NCBI GenBank assembly: GCA_963764235.1
Contig: CAVXRO010000008.1
Span: 248,001 to 312,000 of the forward strand
Direction: 5' to 3'
DNA from: DATFVA01 sp963764235
Lineage (GTDB): Bacteria > Bacteroidota > Ignavibacteria > Ignavibacteriales > Ignavibacteriaceae
Length of the DNA: 64,000 bases
The first letter of the stretch is position 1. Every line of letters starts with the position of its first letter. This document shows positions 46,997-55,036 of the stretch, piece after piece. The translations under genes and the position numbers were made by a program. Below the pieces are notes generated by a model. It ran no database searches, was not told the DNA's origin, and was given only the letters and a program-made list of their open reading frames with translations.

Positions 46997-47638
46997 ATGG
47001 GAGTGATTTTCCCTATAGTGTTTTATTTTCTGAATACTACTGTGCTTCCGCAGGCAGCTGGGCATTTTCCCCTAGCAGATTCTGAAAAGGTAATATATCT
47101 TGTAAAAATAAAGTGGCATACAGGCATTGTCTTCGAAACTGATCAGGTGGATACAACATTCTGGAATTTCATTAAAGATTTTAAGGATTATCGATATCTC
47201 GATGCAGGCTGGGGGGATGCAGATTTCTATCAGCATCCCGGATTTGACATTGATCTGGCAGTAAGGGCATTGTTTGTGCGAACACAAAGCGCCCTGAGGA
47301 TCGCCGGGTTCAATCGTGATATTGAAAAATACCTGGCCGGAACAGATTATGCGGAAAGGCTGGTTTTAAGTAAAGAGAATTTTGACAGTTTGTGCAGCTA
47401 TATACAGTCATATTATCTTCTGGTTAATGATAAACCTGTGGTACTCAGCATGCATCTTAACGGTGCAGTAAAATTTTATAAGGCAAAGGGCTGGTATACT
47501 GTTTTTAACACCTGCAATACATGGATCGCACGTGGATTGAATAAGGCAGGTTATAAAATTGATGATGATATTATTTTATCAGAGCAGCTTTTCAGGGAGA
47601 CAGTTGAATTCGGCCAAATGGTTAAAGTCCCTGAGTAG
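46997..47638 (+). CDS. DUF2459-family exported protein
   Basis: A 213-residue protein, start at the ATG at 46997 (MGVIFPIVFYFL), with a TTG six codons upstream as a possible alternative. It begins with a signal-type hydrophobic stretch. The DUF2459 core is visible: IYLVKIKWHTGIVF, then YLDAGWGDADFYQHPG, and near the C-terminus FNTCNTWIARGLNKAGY with the conserved NTCNTW cysteine. The conserved His and Cys suggest a papain-like or NlpC-like hydrolase fold, but no activity is known to me. Confidence 0.85.
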   Translation: MGVIFPIVFYFLNTTVLPQAAGHFPLADSEKVIYLVKIKWHTGIVFETDQVDTTFWNFIKDFKDYRYLDAGWGDADFYQHPGFDIDLAVRALFVRTQSALRIAGFNRDIEKYLAGTDYAERLVLSKENFDSLCSYIQSYYLLVNDKPVVLSMHLNGAVKFYKAKGWYTVFNTCNTWIARGLNKAGYKIDDDIILSEQLFRETVEFGQMVKVPE

Positions 47639-47645
47639 AAACAGC

Positions 47646-47668
47646 AGTAACGGAAACTGAGCGTTACT
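47646..47668 (+). terminator. Possible terminator hairpin
   Basis: AGTAACG (47646-47652) pairs with CGTTACT (47662-47668), seven base pairs. The following bases (CTGATCAGTTCTTTT) contain only a short T-run. It lies just after the DUF2459 gene and before a convergent gene. Confidence 0.35.
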
Positions 47669-47753
47669 CTGATCAGTTCTTTTGTTGATTCTACATTAAA
47701 TTTTTCCAGAATACTATCAATATACCACAAAGACCGGATTTATCGATCTGTAA

Positions 47754-48401
47754 TTATATGAGAACAGATTCTGTGAGAAGGAAGGACTTGCCGTTAACTA
47801 AAGTTCTTTTCGTACCCTGGACTATCTTCAAACCCGCATCATTTATTTCCTTGTCAAATTCCTTCCAGCTGATAAGGGTAATATAAGGCCCAAGTTTTTC
47901 AAGAGATTTGTATCTGGACTGAGATACCTTGCTCTGGCCTGCATCAGGCAGCTGGATGATAGAAAAAAGGACACAGGACTTGTTCATCATCTCTCTGAAT
48001 TTGTAAAGTGCTGACTTAATATCGACATACTCAAAAAACAAAGCTGCAAAAATCAGATCATACTTCCAACCTTTACCACTGTAAGTATTAAAATCACCGG
48101 TGATGATCTCAAGACATTCTTTATCAGGAAATTTTTCACGAAGTACCTTCAGAAAATCAGGATTGACATCAAGAGCAGTTACCTTCTTAACCTTCTGCCA
48201 ATTGATATATTCAAATCCGTTGCCTATTGTACAGCCCGGAACAAATATCTTTTCCGGGTTAAATTTGGAAAGCAAATTTCTGAAGCATTCATTAATCATT
48301 TGATATTGGCCTACTTCAGGACTGCTCATATGATTAACATAATCGGACAGGTCAACATCCAGCCATGGGTTTTTCATTAGAATCCAGTGTTCTCCCTGCA
48401 T
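47754..48401 (-). CDS. Class I SAM-dependent methyltransferase
   Basis: A Rossmann-fold methyltransferase of about 215 residues. Motif I reads KIFVPGCTIGNGFEYI (the GxGxG-type glycine loop), with D in TALDVNPDF as the ribose-binding acid, then a motif IV-like DLIFAALFFEYVD. The start is uncertain: a TTG at 48425, an ATG at 48401 and an ATG at 48377 (with GGGAG about a dozen bases upstream) are in frame; I use 48401. The substrate is unknown. It is divergent from the next gene. Confidence 0.8.
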   Translation of the reverse strand: MQGEHWILMKNPWLDVDLSDYVNHMSSPEVGQYQMINECFRNLLSKFNPEKIFVPGCTIGNGFEYINWQKVKKVTALDVNPDFLKVLREKFPDKECLEIITGDFNTYSGKGWKYDLIFAALFFEYVDIKSALYKFREMMNKSCVLFSIIQLPDAGQSKVSQSRYKSLEKLGPYITLISWKEFDKEINDAGLKIVQGTKRTLVNGKSFLLTESVLI

Positions 48402-48485
48402 AAATTTGAATAAAATTTGTTCCAAAATATCTATAAATCACTTTTATAACCAGAGACTTTTTTTGTTGTATGTAAATTGAAAAAT

Positions 48486-48542
48486 GTGATGATAAGTCAC
48501 AAAAAAAACTTCAATTCACATTTTGAGAAATGAATCTCAAAT
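48486..48542. promoter_or_regulatory. Two dyads between divergent genes
   Basis: TGTGA (48486-48490) and TCACA (48498-48502), seven bases apart, resemble a CRP/FNR-type operator with one extra base in the spacer. TTTGAGA (48523-48529) and TCTCAAA (48536-48542) form a second perfect dyad. Both lie within the 240-bp region between the methyltransferase and the following small gene. Confidence 0.35.
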
Positions 48543-48644
48543 TATATCAGAGTGCCTTCTTCACGTTTCCCGTAAGCCTTTGAACTACAACAGATTATGA
48601 TCTGGCATATAGCTTGTTCCTTTGCCGGCATTCATGGAGGTAAA

Positions 48645-49022
48645 ATGAAAACACAAGAATTATATAAAAGCAATGTTAGTCTGAGTACATATAATAACAA
48701 ACTTTACATAGATCCGCAGTATGGTCTCGATCATCATTCCTCATCTGTAAACTATACAGTGTTCTCCAGTGAGTGGGATATTGAAGATGTAAGGGAAGAT
48801 TATATCGTTAAAATTATTCACCGTGCAAGCGGAGATACAATTTCACTTTCATTCACTACACTCAGGGATAAAATAAATTTTGTTAAGAACATTTATGCAG
48901 CTAAACCTATAAAACAAATAGGCAACGGAATGGAATTGGAAAAACTGGCGAATGGTCATCTTAAACCTTCTGGATCAAAATCTTTAACGGGACTTCTGAA
49001 TAAAATAGTTCCATTATTCTGA
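48645..49022 (+). CDS. Small hypothetical protein
   Basis: A 125-residue protein that I do not recognise. The start at 48645 (MKTQELYKSNVS) is fixed by GGAGG at 48636-48640; an in-frame ATG 16 codons upstream is less likely. It has no signal peptide. The middle is a series of short strands (SVNYTVFSSEWDIEDVRED, IVKIIHRASGDTISLSF) and the end is basic. It is followed at once by a good terminator, so it is transcribed alone. Confidence 0.65.
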   Translation: MKTQELYKSNVSLSTYNNKLYIDPQYGLDHHSSSVNYTVFSSEWDIEDVREDYIVKIIHRASGDTISLSFTTLRDKINFVKNIYAAKPIKQIGNGMELEKLANGHLKPSGSKSLTGLLNKIVPLF

Positions 49023-49050
49023 ATTTAGATTAAACAGGGTACTATGTAAA

Positions 49051-49080
49051 AAGGACTATTGAGGGGTAGTCCTTTTTTTT
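49051..49080 (+). terminator. Rho-independent terminator
   Basis: AAGGACTA (49051-49058) pairs with TAGTCCTT (49067-49074), loop of eight bases, followed by a run of Ts to 49080. It ends the small gene at 48645-49022. Confidence 0.9.
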
Positions 49081-49330
49081 GACGTAAAAAACGCAGCCTT
49101 CACCCCCCCGATCGAGGATTTTTTTACCCGATTGATGAGAATACCGCATTGAAATTAACAAATCACTTAAAAAATCGAATAAATTCTCCTTATCGATTAT
49201 GGAACAATAATTGTTTCCCAAAGCGGGATGAATTGCCAGGGTAATTCACACTGATACCTAATTTTATTAACTGAAGCATAAATTAGCTGTTAATGCAGGC
49301 CTCAAACTCCCTAAAGAGAAAATATAACTA
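49081..49330. other. Intergenic region upstream of the hybrid kinase
   Basis: About 250 bases with no coding frame, tRNA or strong dyad. It must carry the promoter of the sensor kinase gene, but no consensus stands out. Confidence 0.4.
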
Positions 49331-52300
49331 ATGAAGTTATACCGTCTTATCCTGTTATTAATAGTATACCTCTCACCTTCGATTACCGCCGGTTCAGGTA
49401 CTACTAAAAAAATTGATCAATATGTCAGACAAAGCTGGAAAACTGAAAACGGACTGCCGCAGAATACAATTACTGCTATAACCCAGACTCCCGATGGTTT
49501 TATGTGGCTTGGAAGTAAAGAAGGGCTTATTCGTTTCGACGGAAAGCAATTCATAGAATTTAATTCAAAAAATACAAAAGCACTCAAAAATAATGAAATA
49601 TGGGCCCTGCTGACAGATTCGAAAGGAGTTATGTGGATCGGAACAAACGGGGGAGGACTCGTCAGTTTCCAGGACGGTGCATTTAAAAGCTATAATACAG
49701 AAGAGGGATTAGCTGATAAGGCTGTCTGGTCACTTTATGAGGACACTAAAGGCAGTCTTTGGGTTGGTACCGGAGGCGGAGGAATTTCCGTACTTTCGAA
49801 TAATAAATTCAGAACCTTTGATACCGGTAACGGATTGTCGGGAAATTATATCTGGAGCATAACAGAAGATAGAACCGGTGCAATCTGGGCAGGTACGGAC
49901 GGGAATTTTATATCGCGCATTACCGAAGATACTATCAAAGTTTTTTCAACATCTGATGGCTATCCCGGCGATTACACAATGGCAAGTCTGACTGACAAAA
50001 GCGGGAACCTGTGGTTCGGGGCCGCTGGTATAGGAGTCGTCAGATATGACGGTAAAACCTTTAAGACATATTCCAATATTCCCGATGATATAATCTGGAA
50101 GATAATCCAGGATAAACAGGGCAATTTGTGGATTGCAACTGACGGGGGTTTGCTAAAATACAGCAGAGGTATATTTGATGTATTTAATGAACAGGACGGA
50201 TTACCCAGCAATAGTGTTTCAGCGTTGTATGAAGATTACGAAGGGAATATCTGGGCAGGTACAAGGGGCGGAGGCATCAGTAAATTTACAGACGGGGAAA
50301 TAACAGCTTATACAAGTAAAGAGGGATTGAGCCATAATAATGTCTATTCGGTATATGCTGATTCTGAAGCCGGGCTTTGGGTCTGTACCAGTAGAGGCCT
50401 GAACCTGTTGAAGGGCAATCATTTCTCCAGTTCTTTCAAAAACATCGGACTTAATTATGATATTATTCTTTCAGTTGCAAAGCGGCGGAATGGTGAGATC
50501 TGGGTCGGAACTGATGGTGCCGGTATCTTCCGGATGGTAAACGGCCGTTTTGTACACTACACCACTGAAGACGGCCTTGCCAGTAATACAATCTGGGCAA
50601 TATATGAGGACCATGAAGGAAGGATATGGATTGGCGCTGACGGGGGCGGACTTATAAAATATTCCAATGATTCCTTTCAGAAATTTGAAGATCCTGGGAT
50701 GAAAGGAGAATTTATTTCTTCCATTACCGAAGACAAGGAAGGTGCTTTGTGGATCGGGACGCGTGACGGATCCGGTATATTCAAAATTCTGGACGGCCGT
50801 GTTTCTTCTGCTTTTAAGGAAAAACCCGGGGCTAATGATATCTGGTCGCTCTTTGCCGATGATGAAAACAATATATGGGTCGGCACCGAGAAGGGACTCT
50901 TCAAAATTAGAAACAACCGGGTTTACAGCTATAGCGAGGAGAATGGGCTTCCCTCACAATTAATTTACGCTGTCATCGATGACAACCTCGGGAATATCTG
51001 GCTCAGCTCTAATATAGGGTTGATCAGGATAAGAAAAAGAGATTTTGAGGCGATTGATACAGGTAAAAAGAGCACCTTATTTCCATCAGTTTATGGTACC
51101 GCGGAAGGCATGATGACAACAGAATGTAATAACGGGTTTCCTTCATGTACAAAAACTAAGGATGGGAGACTGTGGTTTCCTACTATTAAAGGTGTTGTAA
51201 TGGTTGATCCTTATGCTTTTGGATTAAATGTGAAAGACATCCCCCTTCTTATCGAGAGAGTCAAGGTAGACGGCATCTACTTTAATCCGGATTCTGTTAT
51301 TACGGCTGATCCGGGAAAAGGTTATCTTGAATTTTATTTTGCGGCGCTGAGCTTTAAGGCTCTTGAAAAAATGAATTACCATTACATGCTTAAGGGTTTT
51401 GATAAGAAATGGATTGACGGCGGTAAAAGAAGAGAAGCTTTTTATACAAATATCCCCCCCGGTAAATACACTTTTATTGTAAAGGCTTTCGATAATGACG
51501 GCAATACAAAAGAAGTCTCAGTTCAGTTTGAAATGAAACCTCACTTTTACCAGACAGTATGGTTTTACATAGTGGTTATTCTTTTACTTGCAGCAATTAT
51601 TTATTCAATCTATAAGTTCAGGGTTATGCAGATCCGGAAACACGAACTTCTGCTTGAACAAAAAGTTGAGGAACGAAACCGGGAACTGATTGAAGAAATA
51701 AATAACAGGAAAAAAATTGAAGAAGAATTGATAGCTGCAAAAGAAACAGCAGAGAAGGCCAGTAAAGCCAAGAGTGAATTCCTTGCAAATATGAGTCACG
51801 AAATTCGTACCCCTATGAATGGAGTTATCGGAATGTCTGAGCTGCTTCTTGATACTAACCTGGATAGTGAACAGCAGGAATATGCTGAGACAATTAAAAT
51901 GAGCGGGGATTCTCTTCTGAATTTGATTAATGACATCCTCGACTTTTCCAAGATAGAAGCCGGAAAAATTGAATTGGAAAACATACCCTTTAATCTGCAC
52001 CATTGTATTGAAGAAGCAATAGATCTGAATGCCGACAGAGCCTTACGTAAAGGGATTTCATTAACCAGTGATATCGATAAAAATGTTCCGCTGATAATTA
52101 AAGGCGATATAACCAGGCTGCGCCAGGTTCTGATAAACCTGATCAGCAACGGGGTAAAGTTTACACGTGAGGGAGGGGTCTGTGTAATGGTGTCGCTGTT
52201 GGAAAATATTGATGATTATTATACCATAAGCTTAAAAGTAAAGGATACTGGTATCGGTATACCTGATGATTTTATGAACAGGCTATTTCACTCATTCAGC

Positions 52301-52897
52301 CAGGCGGATTCCTCCACTACCAGGAATTATGGAGGATCAGGACTGGGGCTCGCAATCTCTCAAAAGCTGGTCAGACTTATGGAAGGCGAAATATCAGTAC
52401 GGAGTGAGCAGTACAAGGGTTCGGAATTCTCTTTCAATATAAAGGCCAGGAAAGTTGAAGAAACACCTGTCTCAATTAATATTAGTCCTGAAAAAATCAA
52501 AAAACTGGCTGATGAGATTCCACTGAATATACTTCTGGCTGAAGATAACCCTGTAAATCAGAAAGTAGCACTGCACCTGTTGAACAAATTAGGCTACAAT
52601 GCTGATGCAGTTGCTAACGGCAGACTTGTTCTTGAATCACTTGAAAACAAAATATATGACCTGATTTTTATGGATATTCAGATGCCCGAGCTTGATGGTC
52701 TAGCTGCAACAAAAAAAATAATTGAAACCTACGGTGATAAGAGGCCGATGATTGTTGCATTAACTGCAGATGCAACAACCGAGGGGAGAGAAAAATGTTA
52801 TGTTGCCGGAATGGATTATTATATTACAAAACCTTTCAAAATTGATGAAATAATAAAGGCTCTTGAGAATGCAGGAAAACTTACTGAGAGAGCGTAA
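49331..52897 (+). CDS. Hybrid sensor histidine kinase with two-component regulator propeller
   Basis: A 1188-residue one-protein sensor. A signal peptide (about 1-20) leads to some 12-14 regulator-propeller units (about 35-600; motifs such as IWAIYEDHEGRIWIG and GLxxNxV). A Y_Y_Y domain follows (about 635-735, YHYMLKGFDKKWIDGG), then one transmembrane helix (about 740-760), a coiled coil (about 765-815), a HisKA domain with NMSHEIRTPMNG (His near 824), the HATPase (DTGIGIPDD, GGSGLGLAIS) and a C-terminal receiver domain (LLAEDNPVNQK, phospho-acceptor in IFMDIQMPELDG near 1115). There is no output helix-turn-helix or Hpt domain, so a separate partner is needed. The ligand is probably a polysaccharide or other periplasmic signal. 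Confidence 0.95.
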   Translation: MKLYRLILLLIVYLSPSITAGSGTTKKIDQYVRQSWKTENGLPQNTITAITQTPDGFMWLGSKEGLIRFDGKQFIEFNSKNTKALKNNEIWALLTDSKGVMWIGTNGGGLVSFQDGAFKSYNTEEGLADKAVWSLYEDTKGSLWVGTGGGGISVLSNNKFRTFDTGNGLSGNYIWSITEDRTGAIWAGTDGNFISRITEDTIKVFSTSDGYPGDYTMASLTDKSGNLWFGAAGIGVVRYDGKTFKTYSNIPDDIIWKIIQDKQGNLWIATDGGLLKYSRGIFDVFNEQDGLPSNSVSALYEDYEGNIWAGTRGGGISKFTDGEITAYTSKEGLSHNNVYSVYADSEAGLWVCTSRGLNLLKGNHFSSSFKNIGLNYDIILSVAKRRNGEIWVGTDGAGIFRMVNGRFVHYTTEDGLASNTIWAIYEDHEGRIWIGADGGGLIKYSNDSFQKFEDPGMKGEFISSITEDKEGALWIGTRDGSGIFKILDGRVSSAFKEKPGANDIWSLFADDENNIWVGTEKGLFKIRNNRVYSYSEENGLPSQLIYAVIDDNLGNIWLSSNIGLIRIRKRDFEAIDTGKKSTLFPSVYGTAEGMMTTECNNGFPSCTKTKDGRLWFPTIKGVVMVDPYAFGLNVKDIPLLIERVKVDGIYFNPDSVITADPGKGYLEFYFAALSFKALEKMNYHYMLKGFDKKWIDGGKRREAFYTNIPPGKYTFIVKAFDNDGNTKEVSVQFEMKPHFYQTVWFYIVVILLLAAIIYSIYKFRVMQIRKHELLLEQKVEERNRELIEEINNRKKIEEELIAAKETAEKASKAKSEFLANMSHEIRTPMNGVIGMSELLLDTNLDSEQQEYAETIKMSGDSLLNLINDILDFSKIEAGKIELENIPFNLHHCIEEAIDLNADRALRKGISLTSDIDKNVPLIIKGDITRLRQVLINLISNGVKFTREGGVCVMVSLLENIDDYYTISLKVKDTGIGIPDDFMNRLFHSFSQADSSTTRNYGGSGLGLAISQKLVRLMEGEISVRSEQYKGSEFSFNIKARKVEETPVSINISPEKIKKLADEIPLNILLAEDNPVNQKVALHLLNKLGYNADAVANGRLVLESLENKIYDLIFMDIQMPELDGLAATKKIIETYGDKRPMIVALTADATTEGREKCYVAGMDYYITKPFKIDEIIKALENAGKLTERA

Positions 52898-52916
52898 TTA
52901 AACCATTTAAAAGAAG

Positions 52917-52952
52917 AAAGTGGAATGAATTCGGTTTTCTTCATTCCACTTT
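52917..52952. terminator. Strong 13-bp hairpin after the hybrid kinase gene
   Basis: AAAGTGGAATGAA (52917-52929) pairs perfectly with TTCATTCCACTTT (52940-52952) around a 10-base loop. It lies 20 bp after the stop codon. There is only a short T-tract, so it may act as a terminator or an mRNA 3'-end stabiliser. Confidence 0.65.
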
Positions 52953-53118
52953 GAGTGCTGTACTTTAAACAAACATATAGTAATACTCAGATAAATGTTC
53001 CGATATTAATCACAGTTTTGGCATTATATAGCGGCTCCTTCCGCAGATCATTAAAAATCTAATCATTTACCCGTATTTATGATTCAGGAAAGGAAATTTC
53101 ACCCTAAACTGAATAAAA

Positions 53119-53150
53119 AAGCAGTCTCCTGATAAGAGACTGCTTTCTTG
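53119..53150. terminator. Bidirectional-type terminator left of the mobile element
   Basis: AAGCAGTCTC (53119-53128) pairs with GAGACTGCTT (53136-53145); A-rich sequence before it and TTCTTGTTTT after it suit termination from either side. It separates the kinase from the two-gene element. Confidence 0.75.
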
Positions 53151-53183
53151 TTTTAATCTGATTAATCAAACATTTTATTTACT

Positions 53184-53204
53184 ATAGGGCCATTTGGCAC
53201 CTGA
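53184..53204 (+). repeat. Left terminal inverted repeat
   Basis: ATAGGGCCATTTGGCACCTG (plus A) matches the reverse complement of the right repeat except at two positions. It sits between the stop codon of the 267-residue protein and the upstream terminator hairpin. Confidence 0.8.
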
Positions 53205-53210
53205 TAATTT

Positions 53211-54014
53211 TTACTGTTTTGTTTTTGCACCAGGATTTAGATCATGATATAACTTAATATATTCTCTTACAACTTTTATAGATCTTCCGGTTATTTCTTT
53301 TATTGCCACTTCATCCATTCCTTTTTTTATCAACTGCTTCACCTGCGTATAATGTTTTATATATCTGTCTACTGCATCCTGACTGTGACTTGTTTTAAGC
53401 ACTATATCAGCTGGAGAAATTCCCTGTTCATATAAACTTATTATTATTCCTTTATGAGTCGGCAGACTTCCCTGGTCTAAAACATATCCCTTCAGCGGCA
53501 GGATTTCTCCGGTCTTTTTTCTGTAAGCATCTAAATATTTTCTTATTGTACTAAGACTTCTGTTCATCAGAACGCTCAGCTCTGCTCCACTTAATAATCC
53601 TCCCTGCACTTTTGCTGCCTTTAATAACCTTACCATCGTCTCTATATCCCTTGCTTCTCTGTGCTTATAGTTACTGTTTCGGTCTCCCTTCTTATAGTAT
53701 ATTCTTCTTTCCACATCTTCTCTGGTTATCAGTGGCAGAACTACCGTTACTGATGCGTAATCCTCTGTCTTCTTTCCATAGCTCTGTCTCTGTCCGTCAT
53801 CTTTTGTCGTTCTGAAAACTATTTCGCCAAACCCTACCTGGTTACTTGAGGGATAATATTCCCTGTGCAGATTTTCTATATCATCTGCCAACATATCCAG
53901 TACTTTTCTTGAGCCTAATATTTTATATTCATTCTCCAGCAGGTTTACTATTGCCTGATGAAAGTTCCTCTTGTTTATGCTTTCATACCGGTCTCTTGTC
54001 GGATTTAAACTCAT
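53211..54014 (-). CDS. DUF1670-like HTH protein, second gene of the element
   Basis: A 267-residue basic protein. The N-terminal part (about 1-135; AIVNLLENEYKILGSRKVLD, then VTVVLPLITREDVERR) is not similar to anything I can name. Residues 141-256 form three tandem helix-turn-helix-like units: LSGAELSVLMNRSLSTIRKY, PTHKGIIISLYEQGISPADI...TSHSQDAVDRYI, and VAIKEITGRSIKVVREYI. These align along their full length with residues 121-236 of the neighbour protein, including an invariant THK triad and HS pair. It starts by a 4-bp overlap with the upstream gene. I assign DUF1670 from memory; its role, DNA binding for transposition or regulation, is inferred. Confidence 0.72.
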   Translation of the reverse strand: MSLNPTRDRYESINKRNFHQAIVNLLENEYKILGSRKVLDMLADDIENLHREYYPSSNQVGFGEIVFRTTKDDGQRQSYGKKTEDYASVTVVLPLITREDVERRIYYKKGDRNSNYKHREARDIETMVRLLKAAKVQGGLLSGAELSVLMNRSLSTIRKYLDAYRKKTGEILPLKGYVLDQGSLPTHKGIIISLYEQGISPADIVLKTSHSQDAVDRYIKHYTQVKQLIKKGMDEVAIKEITGRSIKVVREYIKLYHDLNPGAKTKQ

Positions 54015-54856
54015 AACAAGCCTCCCATCATAGCTGCCAGAGGCTCTGAATGCTTCCTGACTGTTTTTTTTATATGCTCCCGGTAACTATTTCTTTCCAT
54101 TAACAGCTTAAGATTCTCTGCCCTTGTTTTATCTTTTTTACTCTCTTTTATCAATTCATTGTATTGTTTTACCAGTGTTTCACTTATCCCGGTTACGGCA
54201 CTAATATCCTTTATTCTATATATCCCTTTCCTCTGTGCCATCAATACTTTTGTGAAACTCTCCAGATACCTTTTTATCGCTCCTGTTGAATGTCTTGCTT
54301 TTAATTTTATTTCACTATACGTATTTCCGTCTAAGTACATACCGATGATTTTTACTTTATGTGTTTGTCCTCTTCCTATATTATGCAAATAACCTCTGGT
54401 TATTACTTCTATTCCTTCTTTCCTGATGAAGGCTATGTCTCTTTTTACCGTTCTTATACTTATCTGTAATATTTTATTTATATCTTCCTGGCTTAATACT
54501 GCTCTTTGTTCTAACGCTTCTTCTGTTATCCTTATTATCTTTTTTCTCCTTAGCTCTATTCTTCCATATTCCTGCCGTATCTCCAGATCTTCTATCCCAT
54601 TATCTATTGTTATCCTTATCCTTTTCTTCTCCATCTTTTCAATCGTTTTTCCTGCCCGCTCTTCAATCTCTATGGCTGTTACTTCTATCTGACCTTCTCT
54701 TAAACTGTTCTCTTTCAGTAAACATTCTTTTGCTGTCCACAATATCAGTTGACTGATTTTCGGAGAGAGTTCATATGAGTTTTCTAATTCCCAGATGAAC
54801 TCTCCTTCCGAACTTTTTATTTGTTGTCTGTTTAAGGCTCTTCTTTTGATTTTCAT
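54011..54856 (-). CDS. DUF1670-like HTH protein, first gene of the element
   Basis: A 281-residue basic protein. Residues 1-115 are strand-rich with many charged residues (IRITIDNGIEDLEIRQEYGR, ELRRKKIIRITEEAL). Residues 121-236 are the same triple helix-turn-helix block as in the partner (LSQEDINKILQISIRTVKRD, GQTHKVKIIGMYLDGNTYSEI, RHSTGAIKRYLESF, DISAVTGISETLVKQYNELI). It ends in a lysine-rich tail. The ribosome binding site and start codon (GAGGTGCTAAATG) are a copy of the core of the terminal repeats, which suggests that the protein may regulate itself by binding there. It is the first gene of the operon. Function unknown. Confidence 0.72.
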   Translation of the reverse strand: MKIKRRALNRQQIKSSEGEFIWELENSYELSPKISQLILWTAKECLLKENSLREGQIEVTAIEIEERAGKTIEKMEKKRIRITIDNGIEDLEIRQEYGRIELRRKKIIRITEEALEQRAVLSQEDINKILQISIRTVKRDIAFIRKEGIEVITRGYLHNIGRGQTHKVKIIGMYLDGNTYSEIKLKARHSTGAIKRYLESFTKVLMAQRKGIYRIKDISAVTGISETLVKQYNELIKESKKDKTRAENLKLLMERNSYREHIKKTVRKHSEPLAAMMGGLL

Positions 54857-54907
54857 TTAGCACCTCAATTGTTTTATTTAATTTATCCATTTTTGAGGTG
54901 CCAAATG
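54854..54907. promoter_or_regulatory. Repeated 13-bp core at the start codon and in the right terminal repeat
   Basis: GAGGTGCTAAATG on the minus strand (54854-54866) contains the Shine-Dalgarno and ATG of the first gene. GAGGTGCCAAATG on the plus strand (54895-54907) is the core of the right terminal repeat. They form an inverted pair 28 bp apart; the left terminal repeat holds a third copy starting with C. The right core is itself a dyad (GTGCCA-AA-TGGCAC). This looks like an operator that controls transcription or translation. Confidence 0.5.
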
Positions 54908-54914
54908 GCACTAT
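54894..54914 (-). repeat. Right terminal inverted repeat
   Basis: Its reverse complement begins ATAGTGCCATTTGGCACCT and agrees with the left repeat at 19 of 21 positions. Its outermost bases, CTA, are also the TAG stop codon (read on the minus strand) of a sorting-domain remnant. Confidence 0.8.
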
Positions 54915-55036
54915 TTGATCAGAACCATCTTCTTTATTTTAACAAAGCTGCTGGCATTGAGACTGTAGAAATAAATACCGCATACGAATGGCGCTCCGTT
55001 CCATTCATATTTATAATATCCGGGTTCATCTTTTGA
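54911..55036 (-). pseudogene. Remnant of a T9SS type A sorting domain
   Basis: Reading the minus strand from 55036 gives SKDEPGYYKYEWNGAPF, then CGIYFYSLNASSFVKIKKMV and LIK before a TAG stop at 54911-54913. This is the final part of a Por secretion tail (compare SGVYFYRLDSGNYQSTRKLL in the protein at 30582-32015). An in-frame TAA stands just upstream, and no long frame continues, so the main body of the gene is missing. The right end of the two-gene element lies directly on its stop codon. The remaining bases from 55037 to 55310 show no gene that I can support. Confidence 0.75.

Larger units (their letters stand above)
53184..54914 (-). mobile_element. Two-gene putative mobile element with 21-bp terminal inverted repeats
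   Basis: The unit consists of two overlapping minus-strand genes between near-perfect inverted repeats (19 of 21 bases). The left repeat ends seven bases from the stop codon of the downstream gene, and the right one lies about 40 bp before the first start codon, so the repeats enclose the genes closely as in an insertion sequence. ACTAT occurs directly at both edges (53181-53185 and 54910-54914) and could be a target duplication, although it overlaps the repeats. No DDE, HUH or serine-recombinase motif is apparent in either protein. Mobility is inferred from this structure alone; it has not been shown by a second copy in this window. Confidence 0.65.

Noticed and set aside
53024..53042. TTTTGGCATTATATAGCGG as a sigma54 promoter
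   Set aside because: There are nine rather than ten bases between GG and GC, and no gene follows on the plus strand.
54901..55036. Plus-strand frame opening with ATGGCACTATTTG inside the right terminal repeat
   Set aside because: It is the antisense of the sorting-domain remnant, whose minus-strand reading is clearly the meaningful one.
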